NCBI GenBank assembly: GCA_900544715.1
Contig: UQWL01000005.1
Coordinates: 1-64,000, forward strand
Source: an uncultured Oscillospiraceae bacterium
GTDB taxonomy: Bacteria > Bacillota > Clostridia > Oscillospirales > Acutalibacteraceae
Length of the DNA: 64,000 nt
Direction: 5' to 3'
The translations under genes and the position numbers were made by a program. The notes under the pieces were generated by a model, which did not search any database, had not been told where the DNA came from, and worked only from the letters and a program-made list of their open reading frames with translations. Every line of letters begins with the position of its first letter. The first letter of the stretch is position 1. This document shows, one piece after another, positions 16,427-24,868 of the stretch.

Positions 16427-17704
16427 ATGAAAAAGGTTATCCTGTCGCCGGCAACGCCGCAGGGGGAAATCCGTGTCCCCCCATCCAAAAGCGCTGCCCA
16501 CCGTGCAATTCTCTGCGCCGCTTTGAGCCGCGGCCGAAGCGTTGTTGATTACGTTGATCTCTCCGCGGATATTCTGGCTACGCTGCGCGGGGCAGATGCA
16601 TTAGGCGCTTCTGTGCGGCCCCATCCGGGCGGCGTCATCATTGATGGCACGCATACCTTTCAGCCCGGGCAGGCGGAAATTCACTGCGGGGAATCCGGCT
16701 CCACCCTGCGGTTTCTCATCCCGATTGCGGCAGCGGGTGGGCTCACCTGTACGTTCACCGGGAGCGGCAGGCTGCCGGAGCGGCCGATTGATCCCCTGCT
16801 CCAGCTCCTGCGTGAGCATGGAGTTACCTGCGAAACAGATGGCACGCACAGCCTGCCCCTGACGATCAGCGGCAAGCTAAAAGGCGGCGTGTTTCATCTG
16901 CCCGGCGACATTAGCTCCCAATACATCACCGGCCTGCTGCTGGCCCTGCCACTGTGTGAAGAGGATAGCGAAATCATCCTCACCTCTCCCCTGCAATCTG
17001 CCGGGTATGTCGATCTGACGCTTCAGATGCTCAGCAGCTTCAGCGTGCGTGTGGAGCCGACGCAGAATGGCTGGAGAATAAGAGGCGGGCAGTCCTTCCG
17101 CGCACATAATCTGATGGTGGAGGGCGATTGGTCGGCCGCCGCATTTTTCCTCACCGCCGGCGCATTGGGCGGCGAGGTTGCCGTGCGTGGGCTCAACCGC
17201 CGCTCCATGCAGGGCGACCGCGCCTGCAAGGCGCTTCTCTCCCAATGTGGCTCTCACCTGCGCTGGTCGGGCGACACGCTCACGAGCAAGGCATTTTCCC
17301 TGGACGCGATGGATATCGATGCAGGCCAAATTCCGGATTTGGTGCCGATTCTGGCCGTGCTGGGCGCTTACTGCAGCGGAGATATGCGCATTTATAACGC
17401 GGCGCGGCTGCGGCTCAAGGAGAGCGACCGGCTCGAGAGCACAGCCGCGGGCTTACAGGCACTGGGCGTATCCGTCACCCAAACGGCCGACAGTCTCACC
17501 ATCCATGGCGGCCATAAAGTGCGCGGGGGTGTGGTAGACGGCTGCAACGATCACCGCATCGTCATGGCCTTTTCGATCGCTGCGATGCGGGCGGACGACA
17601 ATGTGATCATCAGCGACGCGCAGAGTGTCAACAAGTCTTATCCGACCTTCTTTGAGGATTATATGAAAATTGGAGGCGTTGCGAATGTCGTCGACATGGG
17701 GTAA
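16427..17704 (+). CDS. aroA: 3-phosphoshikimate 1-carboxyvinyltransferase (EPSP synthase)
   Basis: 425 residues. Joins phosphoenolpyruvate to shikimate-3-phosphate. Motifs: PPSKSAAHRAILCAAL, GESGSTLRFLIPIAA, GSGRLPERPI, the DISSQYITGLLLALPL segment, and RLKESDR near residue 345. The LPERPI form is unlike the enterobacterial LPMRPL and suggests a class II-like glyphosate-tolerant type; this is only a motif reading. Start at 16427 follows GAAAGGAG. It overlaps aroC by 20 bases. Confidence 0.93.
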   Translation: MKKVILSPATPQGEIRVPPSKSAAHRAILCAALSRGRSVVDYVDLSADILATLRGADALGASVRPHPGGVIIDGTHTFQPGQAEIHCGESGSTLRFLIPIAAAGGLTCTFTGSGRLPERPIDPLLQLLREHGVTCETDGTHSLPLTISGKLKGGVFHLPGDISSQYITGLLLALPLCEEDSEIILTSPLQSAGYVDLTLQMLSSFSVRVEPTQNGWRIRGGQSFRAHNLMVEGDWSAAAFFLTAGALGGEVAVRGLNRRSMQGDRACKALLSQCGSHLRWSGDTLTSKAFSLDAMDIDAGQIPDLVPILAVLGAYCSGDMRIYNAARLRLKESDRLESTAAGLQALGVSVTQTADSLTIHGGHKVRGGVVDGCNDHRIVMAFSIAAMRADDNVIISDAQSVNKSYPTFFEDYMKIGGVANVVDMG

Positions 17705-18788
17705 CATCCTGAAGCTTTCCATCTTCGGGGAAAGCCACGGGCCAGCCGTTGGCATGGTGCTTGATGGGCTACCCGCGGGGGAAGAAATTGATCTTACCGC
17801 CGTGCAGGTTCAAATGGACCGCCGTGCGCCGGGGCTCACAGCCGGTTCCACGCCACGCTGCGAAGCGGACAAGCCGCAATTTCTCTCCGGCCTGCTGAAC
17901 GGGAAGCTCACCGGTGCGCCCCTGTGCGCTGTGATCGAAAACACAAATGTAAAATCGCACGACTATGCCAACATCCTGCACCTGCCCCGCCCCTCCCATG
18001 CGGACTATACGGGCAGCGTGCGCTATGGCGGATCGAACGATATCCGCGGGGGCGGCCATTTTTCCGGCAGGCTGACCGCCCCGCTCACAGCAGCCGGGGC
18101 GGTCTGTCGTCAGGTTCTGGAGCGGCGCGGCATTGTGATCGGCTCGCATGTATGGAGGATCTACAATATTTACGATACGCCCTTTGACGCTGTCTCTCTG
18201 GATGCGGAAGCCCTCCATGCACTGAACCGAGAGCCGTTCACCGTGATCGACCTTAAAAAAAAGCGTGAGATGTGTGCACAGATCGCACAGGCGCAGGCGG
18301 AGAAGGACAGCGTGGGCGGCATCATTGAGTGTGCGGCAGTAGGCCTGCCCGCAGGGATCGGCTCCCCGATGTTCGATTCGCTGGAAAGCCGGATCGCCTC
18401 CCTTCTCTATGGCGTGCCGGCCGTGAAGGGCGTTTCGTTTGGGGATGGGTTTGAACTTACCAGCATGGTGGGCAGCGAGGCAAACGACGCGATGTATTAC
18501 GCTCCGGACGGCAGCGTCAAAACCCGCACCAACCACAACGGCGGTATTCTCGGTGGCATTTCTACGGGCATGCCGCTTTTGCTGCGCGTTGCCTTCAAAC
18601 CGACTGCCTCGATTGCAAAGGAGCAGCAAACCATCAACTGCGTTACACATGAAAACGCCACCCTGGTCATCAAGGGCAGGCACGACGCCTGCATCGCCGT
18701 ACGCGCGCAGCCGGTTGTGGAAGCGGCTGTCGCCATTGCGCTGCTTGACGCGATGCTGTCACAGGGGGAGGTTGCCTGCCATGGATAA
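17685..18788 (+). CDS. aroC: Chorismate synthase
   Basis: 367 residues. Converts EPSP to chorismate with reduced FMN. Motifs: FGESHGPAVG at the N-terminus, RPSHADYT, GGGHFSGRLTA, NHNGGILGGISTG and GRHDACIAVRA. ATG 17685 has GGAGG nine bases upstream inside aroA; the upstream in-frame start lies within aroA without a site. It overlaps aroA and pheA, indicating tight translational coupling. Confidence 0.95.
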   Translation: MSSTWGNILKLSIFGESHGPAVGMVLDGLPAGEEIDLTAVQVQMDRRAPGLTAGSTPRCEADKPQFLSGLLNGKLTGAPLCAVIENTNVKSHDYANILHLPRPSHADYTGSVRYGGSNDIRGGGHFSGRLTAPLTAAGAVCRQVLERRGIVIGSHVWRIYNIYDTPFDAVSLDAEALHALNREPFTVIDLKKKREMCAQIAQAQAEKDSVGGIIECAAVGLPAGIGSPMFDSLESRIASLLYGVPAVKGVSFGDGFELTSMVGSEANDAMYYAPDGSVKTRTNHNGGILGGISTGMPLLLRVAFKPTASIAKEQQTINCVTHENATLVIKGRHDACIAVRAQPVVEAAVAIALLDAMLSQGEVACHG

Positions 18789-19935
18789 TCCAAAGCTCAA
18801 TGAAATCCGCAAAGAAATCAACGCCATTGACAGCCAGCTCCTGCCGCTTTTGGTGCGGCGGATGGATGCCGCCGGGAAGGTGGCGGAGATCAAACGCGAG
18901 GCCGGAATTCCGGTGCTGGACGCACAGCGGGAGCAGCAAATTCTCAACCGGGTATGCGAGCGCGGTGGCGCATACGGAACCGCCCTTCAGGGCGTTTATG
19001 CCGCCATGATGGAGGCCAGCCGTGCTCTTCAGCACGATGCGCTCGGCGGTGGGCAGGCTTTGCGCGAGCAGGTAGAAAGAGCTTTACACGCCGGGCAGGA
19101 ATGGCTGCAAACGCTCCGAATCGCGTGTTCCGGTGTCAGCGGCGCTTATTCCGACGCGGCTTCCCGTCTACTTTTCCCGGAGGGCAACGTCGTTTTTTAT
19201 CACGAATTCGAGGATGTATTTGCGGCTGTTGCTGAAGGGAAGGCCGATTTCGGCGTTGTCCCCATTGAAAATTCCTATGCGGGCTCCGTCCACGAGGCCT
19301 TTGATCTGATGCTGCGCTATCGCCTTTCCATCTCGGTGGCAACAGATCTACCCATCCATCACTGCCTGATGGCGCTGCCCGGCGTGCAGCCGGACCATCT
19401 AAAACGCGTTTATTCCCATCCACAGGGGCTTGCCCAATGCGCTGAATATTTAGAGACACACGGCCTTGCTCCCATCCCCTGCTCCAACACGGCAGCGGCG
19501 GCAAAACGGCTCGCCGAATCGGAGGAACAGGATGCAGCCGCGATCGCCTCAGCGGACGCCGCCCGCAACTTTGGGCTTCAAATTTTGGAACGCGATATCC
19601 AGACGAGCAAAAACAACGCTACCCGCTTCATTGCAATCTCCCGTGAAATGCGGATCACGCCGCAGGCGGATAAAATCAGCCTGATTTTTACCCTGCCGCA
19701 TACCACGGGCTCGCTGTACGGCGTGCTTTCCCGCTTTGCCCGCTGCGGGCTGAATCTCACCAAAATCGAATCCCGTCCAATTCCGGACAGCAACTTCCAG
19801 TATTATTTTTATCTCGATTTTACAGGCAGCGTACGGGATGAGCCCACCCTCCATCTGCTCTGCGCTCTGCAGGATGAGCTTCCCGCCTTTACGTTTCTCG
19901 GTAATTATCAGGAGCTGATGGGCGCATTAGAATAA
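18781..19935 (+). CDS. pheA: Bifunctional chorismate mutase/prephenate dehydratase
   Basis: 384 residues. Residues 1-90 are an AroQ-type chorismate mutase (EIRKEINAIDSQLLPLLVRR, KREAGIPVLD). Residues about 110-290 are prephenate dehydratase with GVSGAYSDAA, VVPIENSYAGSV, SHPQGLAQC and the catalytic NNATRF. The C-terminus is an ACT domain with GSLYGVLSRFA and KIESRP, which bind Phe for feedback inhibition. Start overlaps the aroC stop. A much longer upstream open frame exists but runs antisense-like through aroC. It is the last gene of the attenuated operon, giving the Phe-rich leader its logic. Confidence 0.95.
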   Translation: MDNPKLNEIRKEINAIDSQLLPLLVRRMDAAGKVAEIKREAGIPVLDAQREQQILNRVCERGGAYGTALQGVYAAMMEASRALQHDALGGGQALREQVERALHAGQEWLQTLRIACSGVSGAYSDAASRLLFPEGNVVFYHEFEDVFAAVAEGKADFGVVPIENSYAGSVHEAFDLMLRYRLSISVATDLPIHHCLMALPGVQPDHLKRVYSHPQGLAQCAEYLETHGLAPIPCSNTAAAAKRLAESEEQDAAAIASADAARNFGLQILERDIQTSKNNATRFIAISREMRITPQADKISLIFTLPHTTGSLYGVLSRFARCGLNLTKIESRPIPDSNFQYYFYLDFTGSVRDEPTLHLLCALQDELPAFTFLGNYQELMGALE

Positions 19936-19976
19936 CCGGAAGGCAGGAGCTTTTTTCTTCCTGCCTTCCGGTTATT
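19931..19976. terminator. Terminator after pheA
   Basis: An 18-base-pair perfect stem (arms 19931-19948 and 19959-19976) with a ten-base T-rich loop immediately after pheA. Confidence 0.75.
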
Positions 19977-20016
19977 TCGTCCGAAGCCGTCTGTTTTTCA
20001 AGCCGGAAAGTACCCC

Positions 20017-20643
20017 TCACTGTTCCTGATAGAAATCATCAAGGATTTCCGCCAATTGCCGAGGCGCTTCCAGATTGGCTTCGTGGCCTGTATCCGCTAT
20101 GCATCTAAGTTTCGCGTCGGGGATCAGTGTGGCGGCCTTTTGGGCGGCGCTTGCGTTGACCGTATCTTTTTCCCCATATATGACGAGGGTGTCGCACTGA
20201 ATGCGGTTAAGCGTCTGGCTGAAGTCTAAATCCTGCATAGATCTGGTCAGCTGTATCAAATCCCTTTTCCGAAATCCCATCTTGTGAAAAGAACGTTCAG
20301 GCAGAAAGCGAAAGATCGCATTTTGCATTTGGAGCAGCCTTTTAGGCATTTGATATTGCACGCCAATGAGCCCCAACGACTTTACCTGATCGGGATGATC
20401 TATTGTATAATGCAGGGCAAGGACCGCCCCCAAAGAAAGCCCGCAAAGGTGAACCGGTTCAGAACAGGTTTCACAGGATCTGGCAAAAGCCTGGTATAAA
20501 TTCTGATATGCCGCCTCTTGATCGCCGAGGAGCTCCGACAAATTGGGGCAGGCGATCTCCTCAGGCCGTACCTGCAGAAATGAAATTGTTTTATCCCAGC
20601 TTGACGGCTCCTGCCCAAGGCCATGAAGGAAGATATATCGCAT
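20017..20643 (-). CDS. Alpha/beta hydrolase
   Basis: 208 residues. Fold signatures: LHGLGQ near the N-terminus (oxyanion loop), nucleophile elbow GLSLG with Ser near residue 70, acidic residue in YGEKDTVN and catalytic His in DTGHEAN. RBS AAAGGAGGG supports the start. There is no signal peptide, so it is cytoplasmic. The substrate cannot be told from sequence; it may be an esterase, lactonase or similar. A -10 TATAAT lies about 50 bases upstream on the minus strand. It is monocistronic. Confidence 0.85.
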   Translation of the reverse strand: MRYIFLHGLGQEPSSWDKTISFLQVRPEEIACPNLSELLGDQEAAYQNLYQAFARSCETCSEPVHLCGLSLGAVLALHYTIDHPDQVKSLGLIGVQYQMPKRLLQMQNAIFRFLPERSFHKMGFRKRDLIQLTRSMQDLDFSQTLNRIQCDTLVIYGEKDTVNASAAQKAATLIPDAKLRCIADTGHEANLEAPRQLAEILDDFYQEQ

Positions 20644-20756
20644 CGGTTTTTCCCTCCTTTCCCCCTATTGGGGTTAGTCCATTTTTATTATAGCATAACT
20701 GTTGTCTTTTGACTATTGAGCAGAAAGAAAATATGAGTCAACTTGGGATGAAACAA

Positions 20757-20802
20757 AAAATCGCTAAACAACAGCCTTGGCGGGCCATCGCATAGCGATT
20801 TT
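20757..20802. terminator. Terminator of the glycosyltransferase/deacetylase operon
   Basis: Arms AAAATCGCT (20757-20765) and AGCGATTTT (20794-20802) pair perfectly. On the minus strand the second arm runs into TTTTTT, so it ends the deacetylase transcript. Confidence 0.65.
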
Positions 20803-20820
20803 AATAAAATATATGCGTTA

Positions 20821-21522
20821 TCATTTTGATTGATATTCATACAGCTGTGACACAGTCGCAAACTGAAAGCCTCTCTTCTTGAGCTCCAGAATTATTTTTT
20901 CCAGTGCCTTGACTGTTTCCGCGTTGTCGTCATGGAAAACGATAATATCACCATCCTGTATCTTGCTCACAACGGCAGTGTAGATATTTTCCGCATGAGG
21001 AGCTTCCCAATCACCACTGTCGATTGTCCATAATACAAGGGGAAGGCCAATTGCGTTTTGAACATCCTCCGTATATCTTCCATAAGGCGGGCGCACATAC
21101 TTCATCGGATAGTCCGGCAGGATTTCTTTCAGTTTTTCTTCTGTCTGTTGGATTTCCCATTGTATTGTTCGGCTGTCCAATTGAGTGAGGTCCGGGTGGG
21201 AGAAGGTATGGTTCCCGATTTCATGCCCACTTGCCGCCATCTCCCGGATCAGCAGCTCGTTTCCGGTAAACTTTTCGCCTATCAGAAAGAAGGTAGCCGG
21301 GACCTGCTGTTCATACAAAATATCCAGCACCTGCGGGGTATAACGGGCGTTGGGACCATCGTCAAAGGTCAGCGCAACGACCGACTGCTCGGGATTGATT
21401 TGCACCGTGATGGCATCACGTTTCATACGATGGAAGACTCCCGTAAACAGCCCAACAGCAACCAATACAATCACAACGCAGATGAGGGCGCCGAATAATA
21501 CATTTTTCCGTTTCACTTCCAT
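20821..21522 (-). CDS. Polysaccharide deacetylase (NodB domain), membrane-anchored
   Basis: 233 residues. A signal-anchor helix at residues about 8-30 places the catalytic domain outside the cell. NodB motifs: LTFDDGPNARYT with catalytic Asp and metal Asp, HTFSHPDL with the metal His pair, RPPYGRY, and VFHDD near the C-terminus. It should remove acetyl groups from N-acetylglucosamine in a surface polymer. The start overlaps the stop of the glycosyltransferase gene by ten bases, so the pair is co-expressed and likely modifies one polymer. Confidence 0.9.
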   Translation of the reverse strand: MEVKRKNVLFGALICVVIVLVAVGLFTGVFHRMKRDAITVQINPEQSVVALTFDDGPNARYTPQVLDILYEQQVPATFFLIGEKFTGNELLIREMAASGHEIGNHTFSHPDLTQLDSRTIQWEIQQTEEKLKEILPDYPMKYVRPPYGRYTEDVQNAIGLPLVLWTIDSGDWEAPHAENIYTAVVSKIQDGDIIVFHDDNAETVKALEKIILELKKRGFQFATVSQLYEYQSK

Positions 21523-22781
21523 TCCCCCTTTCTATGCAGCAGCCGAATCAGGTAGCCGTGTAATGCCGCCGTACTCTGAATGGCCTGAAAAAACAGGAGA
21601 AAACACAGGAAGCCCAAAACGCTGTTTTGAAAAGGAATCCCCAATTTCTTCTGATAGAGATACATACTTAGAAAGAGCAGAATGCTAATGGCGACTGTCA
21701 ATAAGGTGAGATATCCAGCGAAATAAAAGAATCCAAAAAATGCGAGTATTATTCCTGGGATGAGTCCAAATAGAAAGGCAAGATCAAGGTAAATAACAGA
21801 AAGATTCACAAAAGTAAAATAGCGGGAATATGCCGTCCCCTGTTTCCAAGGCGGAACAGAGGATAATCCCTCCAACATACCGATTGCCCATCGCTTGCGT
21901 TGATTGTACAGGCCATTGAATGTTTCAGGAACCGTTGTATAACCAACTGCTCCAGGCTCATAAGTTGACGGAAGCTTCTGGCGGAGCAATTGATAAGTCA
22001 GTACAATATCTTCCCCCATCACATCCTGCCATCCGCCTATTTGCTGAACCGCCTCGGTTTGATAAGCACTGAAAGCGCCCTGTGCCACCAAGGTAGATTG
22101 ATAGCTGCCCTGGAACCGTTTGACTGCAGCAATGCTAAGCAGATAATCATAATTTTGCATTCTTGCAGCCAGGGAAGCTTTGGGATTCTGAACGAACAGA
22201 TTTCCGGCAACGCACACGCTTTCGCAGGATACAATATGGTTCATGATTCTTTGTACTGCTTGTTTTTCCAAGTAGGTGTCGGCGTCTACTGTGATAAAAT
22301 GCGGGGTGTGAATCATCGTCAGGCCATAATTCAATGCATGAGCCTTTCCTGGCTGGTCACAGTAAACATATTCGATGGAACAGTTTGTAAGAGCAGACGT
22401 CTGCATGTTCATGATTTGCTGTTTGGTATGATCATTGGATCCATTATCAACAACAATCAGTCGAATATGCCCGGCGTACTGCTGGTTTAAAATCGCTTGA
22501 ATGGATTGGGCAATATTTTTTTCTTCGTTATGCGCACACATAAGAATCGTTGTGTCTTCCGCGATATCGGGATATCTTTTTAATTTCCAGTGCAACAGAT
22601 TGGAAAAAAACATGGCGCTCATCAAAAAGCCTGGAAGCAGGGCAATTCCGATAATGACCCACCAAACATAAACACCGGGTAAGATATAAGAAACTTCCTG
22701 TGCCCAGCCAATTGCGAAGAATAGGGAAAGGGCCAGCCACAGTCCGCCGAAACCAATAGACAAAATAAACTTGAATTTCAA
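21513..22781 (-). CDS. Processive family 2 glycosyltransferase, PNAG-synthase-like
   Basis: 422 residues from TTG 22781, which has an ideal AAAGAGGTGA site; the longer ATG form at 22838 has none. Two N-terminal membrane helices, then the GT2 domain with VDNGSNDHT, the DAD of VDADTYLE, the GED of VMGEDIVL and the processive motif QRKRW, and several C-terminal helices. Length and layout match IcaA/PgaC poly-N-acetylglucosamine synthases. Together with the deacetylase it resembles a minimal two-gene PNAG-type exopolysaccharide unit. The exact sugar is inferred. Confidence 0.8.
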   Translation of the reverse strand: MKFKFILSIGFGGLWLALSLFFAIGWAQEVSYILPGVYVWWVIIGIALLPGFLMSAMFFSNLLHWKLKRYPDIAEDTTILMCAHNEEKNIAQSIQAILNQQYAGHIRLIVVDNGSNDHTKQQIMNMQTSALTNCSIEYVYCDQPGKAHALNYGLTMIHTPHFITVDADTYLEKQAVQRIMNHIVSCESVCVAGNLFVQNPKASLAARMQNYDYLLSIAAVKRFQGSYQSTLVAQGAFSAYQTEAVQQIGGWQDVMGEDIVLTYQLLRQKLPSTYEPGAVGYTTVPETFNGLYNQRKRWAIGMLEGLSSVPPWKQGTAYSRYFTFVNLSVIYLDLAFLFGLIPGIILAFFGFFYFAGYLTLLTVAISILLFLSMYLYQKKLGIPFQNSVLGFLCFLLFFQAIQSTAALHGYLIRLLHRKGEWK

Positions 22782-22931
22782 ATGATCACCTCTTTCCCCC
22801 CAATATATGCTGGTACAAGGAAAGAGGTGTTTTCTCACTCATGCGTTCTCTCTGTTGTCTTTCTCTTGCCGTTAGCAAACCGTACAAAGGGTAAACGTAA
22901 AAAACACAGGAAATGAGCTACTAACAAAAGC

Positions 22932-22970
22932 AGACCCCAACGGACTTTTCGTTCGTTGGGGTCTCTTTTC
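22932..22970. terminator. Bidirectional terminator next to the integrase remnant
   Basis: AGACCCCAACG (22932-22942) pairs with CGTTGGGGTCT (22954-22964); T-rich flanks on both strands. Confidence 0.65.
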
Positions 22971-22971
22971 T

Positions 22972-23913
22972 CTATACAAAAATTTTCTTTTTGCGGTCTG
23001 CGTATTTTTCGAGTGGATTATATACTTCAAAGTCCTGTTTTAAATTTATTCCCGAAATGTCTATATAGTGGTCTGTCATTTTCGAGGAAGAGTGTCCGTA
23101 AAATCTTCTGGAGTTTTTCTCTTCCTCCGCCAGCGGATGCCCACTTGGTGGCGAAAGCATAGCGGAAAAGGTGTACAGATGTTTTTAATACGCCCCTTTT
23201 TCGGTTATACTTTGCAATTGCACTTTCCATTCCTTTTGGTGTCATTTTTCCTCCGTACTGTGTACAGAAAAGGTAGTCGTTTGGCTCACCGTTTTCTATA
23301 TTTCAAATATTCGGAAAGGGAGGCTACTAACGCGGGAGTAAGGGGAATAATTTGTTGTTTCCTATTTTTGATTTTCCTAAGCAGTACGCAATAATTTTCA
23401 AAGTCTATATCTTGAATTTTTAGTTCACATACTGTGGAAAGCCTGTTTCCAGTACCGAAGGAGATAATTTTCTACCGCCCAGCTTCTTAACTCTACAAAA
23501 GAGCATTTTTTTATATCTGGTTTCTTAAGCAGTATTTCTAATTCTCTATCAGTAAAACCCGCTTTGATTTTTTCTTCTACTTTCAATAACTTTATTTTAA
23601 AAGGCTCTATATATCCTAATTCCATGAAATAGTTCAGCATAGCACGAAGCCCACGCAAATAGGAATTGATTGTATTCTCATTCGCAGTTGTCTGTTCTCG
23701 CAGGTAGATAATATAATCCTGATAAGTGTCTTTTGTAATTAGATTACAATTGTTCTTTTCGTTAAAAAAGTTTGTAAAGTATTTATAACAGCCATCGTAA
23801 TAATCAATGGATTTCTCACTTAGATTTTTTGTATAGTTATATCTTTGAAATTCTAAAAAAGCTTTCTCAAAGGAGATAGAAATAGTGTTGTAAGTTAAGC
23901 TCATTTTTTTCAT
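22972..23913 (-). pseudogene. Tyrosine integrase with three single-base frameshifts
   Basis: The start at 23913 (MKKMSLTYNTISISF) opens a SAM-like core-binding domain. The frame breaks near 23457, 23297 and 23097. Removing one base at each point restores a continuous recombinase: NYLLGTGNRLSTV with catalytic Arg, then TPALVASLSEYLKYENGEPN, then HLFRYAFATKW (the HxxR box), then LQKILGHSSSKMTDHYI with the final His and Tyr. All three lesions are +1 insertions. It is a recent pseudogene, unless they are assembly errors. It lies beside a tRNA-Tyr fragment, the probable attachment site. Confidence 0.85.
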
Positions 23914-24012
23914 GTTTTCACCTCTTTATAGTATATTTTTCGACACAATAAAAGGTTAAAATCAAGAGAACAGATTACCTGAAATACTGTAAAAAATCTG
24001 TTCTGCTAAAAA

Positions 24013-24045
24013 AGAAGGACAAGTAAAACTGCTTGTCCCTCTTTT
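24013..24045 (-). terminator. Terminator following the tRNA-Tyr fragment
   Basis: GGACAAG pairs with CTTGTCC across an eight-base loop. On the minus strand it runs into CTTCTTTTTT, just downstream of the tRNA 3' end. Confidence 0.55.
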
Positions 24046-24074
24046 CTTAGAGCTTGTACACATCTATTCATTTT

Positions 24075-24131
24075 TGGTGGGCAGGGATGGATTCGAACCA
24101 TCGTACTCAAATGAGAACAGATTTACAGTTT
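24075..24131 (-). pseudogene. 3' half of tRNA-Tyr (attachment-site remnant)
   Basis: On the minus strand the sequence reads from the anticodon loop (ACTGTAAATCTG, anticodon GTA) through a long variable arm (CTC-ATTT-GAG), the T arm (GATGGTTCGAATCCATC) and the acceptor 3' strand to an encoded CCA. The 5' half (acceptor 5' strand, D arm) is absent: beyond 24131 the sequence is unrelated AT-rich DNA. Tyrosine integrases commonly cross over in the anticodon stem-loop and leave such a half, so this is most likely an att site. Confidence 0.85.
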
Positions 24132-24254
24132 ACATAATACATAAAACGATTTTGATTTTATGTTTTTAGGTCGGAAGATGAAATTCAATTTCAAACAATC
24201 GAACAGACTTCCTTGATTTTTACTATATTGTGTTAAATATAATCGACACTTATT

Positions 24255-24629
24255 TTAGGTGCCGATTTCTTTATAAAAATAATGATTTTTATAATCTGGT
24301 TGAGCTGATTCTATTATCAGTATAATAATGCAATTAAATAATGTGTCGATGACAGGACAATTTTTCTTGTTTGTAAAAATACAAACTTTGGAATTTCCCC
24401 ATTGTATTGAATGAACAAATTTCTCTCTAATTATATGCTTAGTATGTTTTTTTGTTAAACCTTTTCCTTTGAATTTTATTGCGACTTTCAATTTGTTTTT
24501 CACTGTTTTATTATGGTTTATTTCATCTAATAAATTGGTATATATTATTTTATTTTCTTTTGCGAATACATATTTATAATTTGTTCCTTCTATCAAATCA
24601 GCTATAACCGATTCAGATATTTGGAACAC
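24255..24629 (-). CDS. Hypothetical AT-rich protein
   Basis: About 124 residues, basic, rich in Lys, Ile and Asn. A strong AGAAGGAGGTGA site precedes GTG 24629; another GTG nine bases upstream lies within that site. The middle (KNKLKVAIKFKGKGLTKKH) is highly charged and a hydrophobic run (NCIIILIIES) lies near the C-terminus. I recognise no family. Its codon use matches the mobile region, so it is probably an accessory gene of the element. Confidence 0.5.
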   Translation of the reverse strand: MFQISESVIADLIEGTNYKYVFAKENKIIYTNLLDEINHNKTVKNKLKVAIKFKGKGLTKKHTKHIIREKFVHSIQWGNSKVCIFTNKKNCPVIDTLFNCIIILIIESAQPDYKNHYFYKEIGT

Positions 24630-24711
24630 GGAATTCACCTCCTTCTTCTAAATATTTCCAGTATCAAATTTTCTTTTGTGTGTACGATATATTGTAAATT
24701 AGAAATAAAAT

Positions 24712-24737
24712 GGGTAATAGCAAGATTGCTATTACCC
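24712..24737. terminator. Perfect hairpin upstream of the recombinase cassette
   Basis: GGGTAATAGCAA and TTGCTATTACCC pair perfectly with a two-base centre. On the minus strand it is followed by ATTTTATTT, so it could stop transcription leaving the cassette to the left. Confidence 0.5.
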
Positions 24738-24743
24738 GAAAAT

Positions 24744-24783
24744 CGTAAAGTATTTACTTTGCGTTAGAGACCAGCACCTGCTT
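24744..24783 (+). repeat. Left palindromic repeat of the recombinase cassette
   Basis: CGTAAAGTA-TT-TACTTTGCG at 24744-24763, then nine bases, then AGCACCTGCTT at 24773-24783. The same arrangement in direct orientation occurs after the recombinase gene at 25770-25806. It may be a recombinase binding or crossover site. Confidence 0.6.
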
Positions 24784-24868
24784 ATTAGTCATGCGATTAT
24801 TCTACAATATTTTTGGTTTCTTGTAAATACTTTTTAGAAAGATTAATAACGGAAAAAGGAAAAAAGCA

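Noticed and set aside
18439..18780. A 498-residue version of PheA starting inside aroC
   Set aside because: The first 114 residues are in the wrong frame of aroC and unlike chorismate mutase; MDNPKLNEIRKEI at 18781 is the natural start.
24075..24131. Functional tRNA-Tyr gene
   Set aside because: The acceptor 5' strand, D arm and 5' anticodon stem are missing; sequence beyond 24131 is unrelated.
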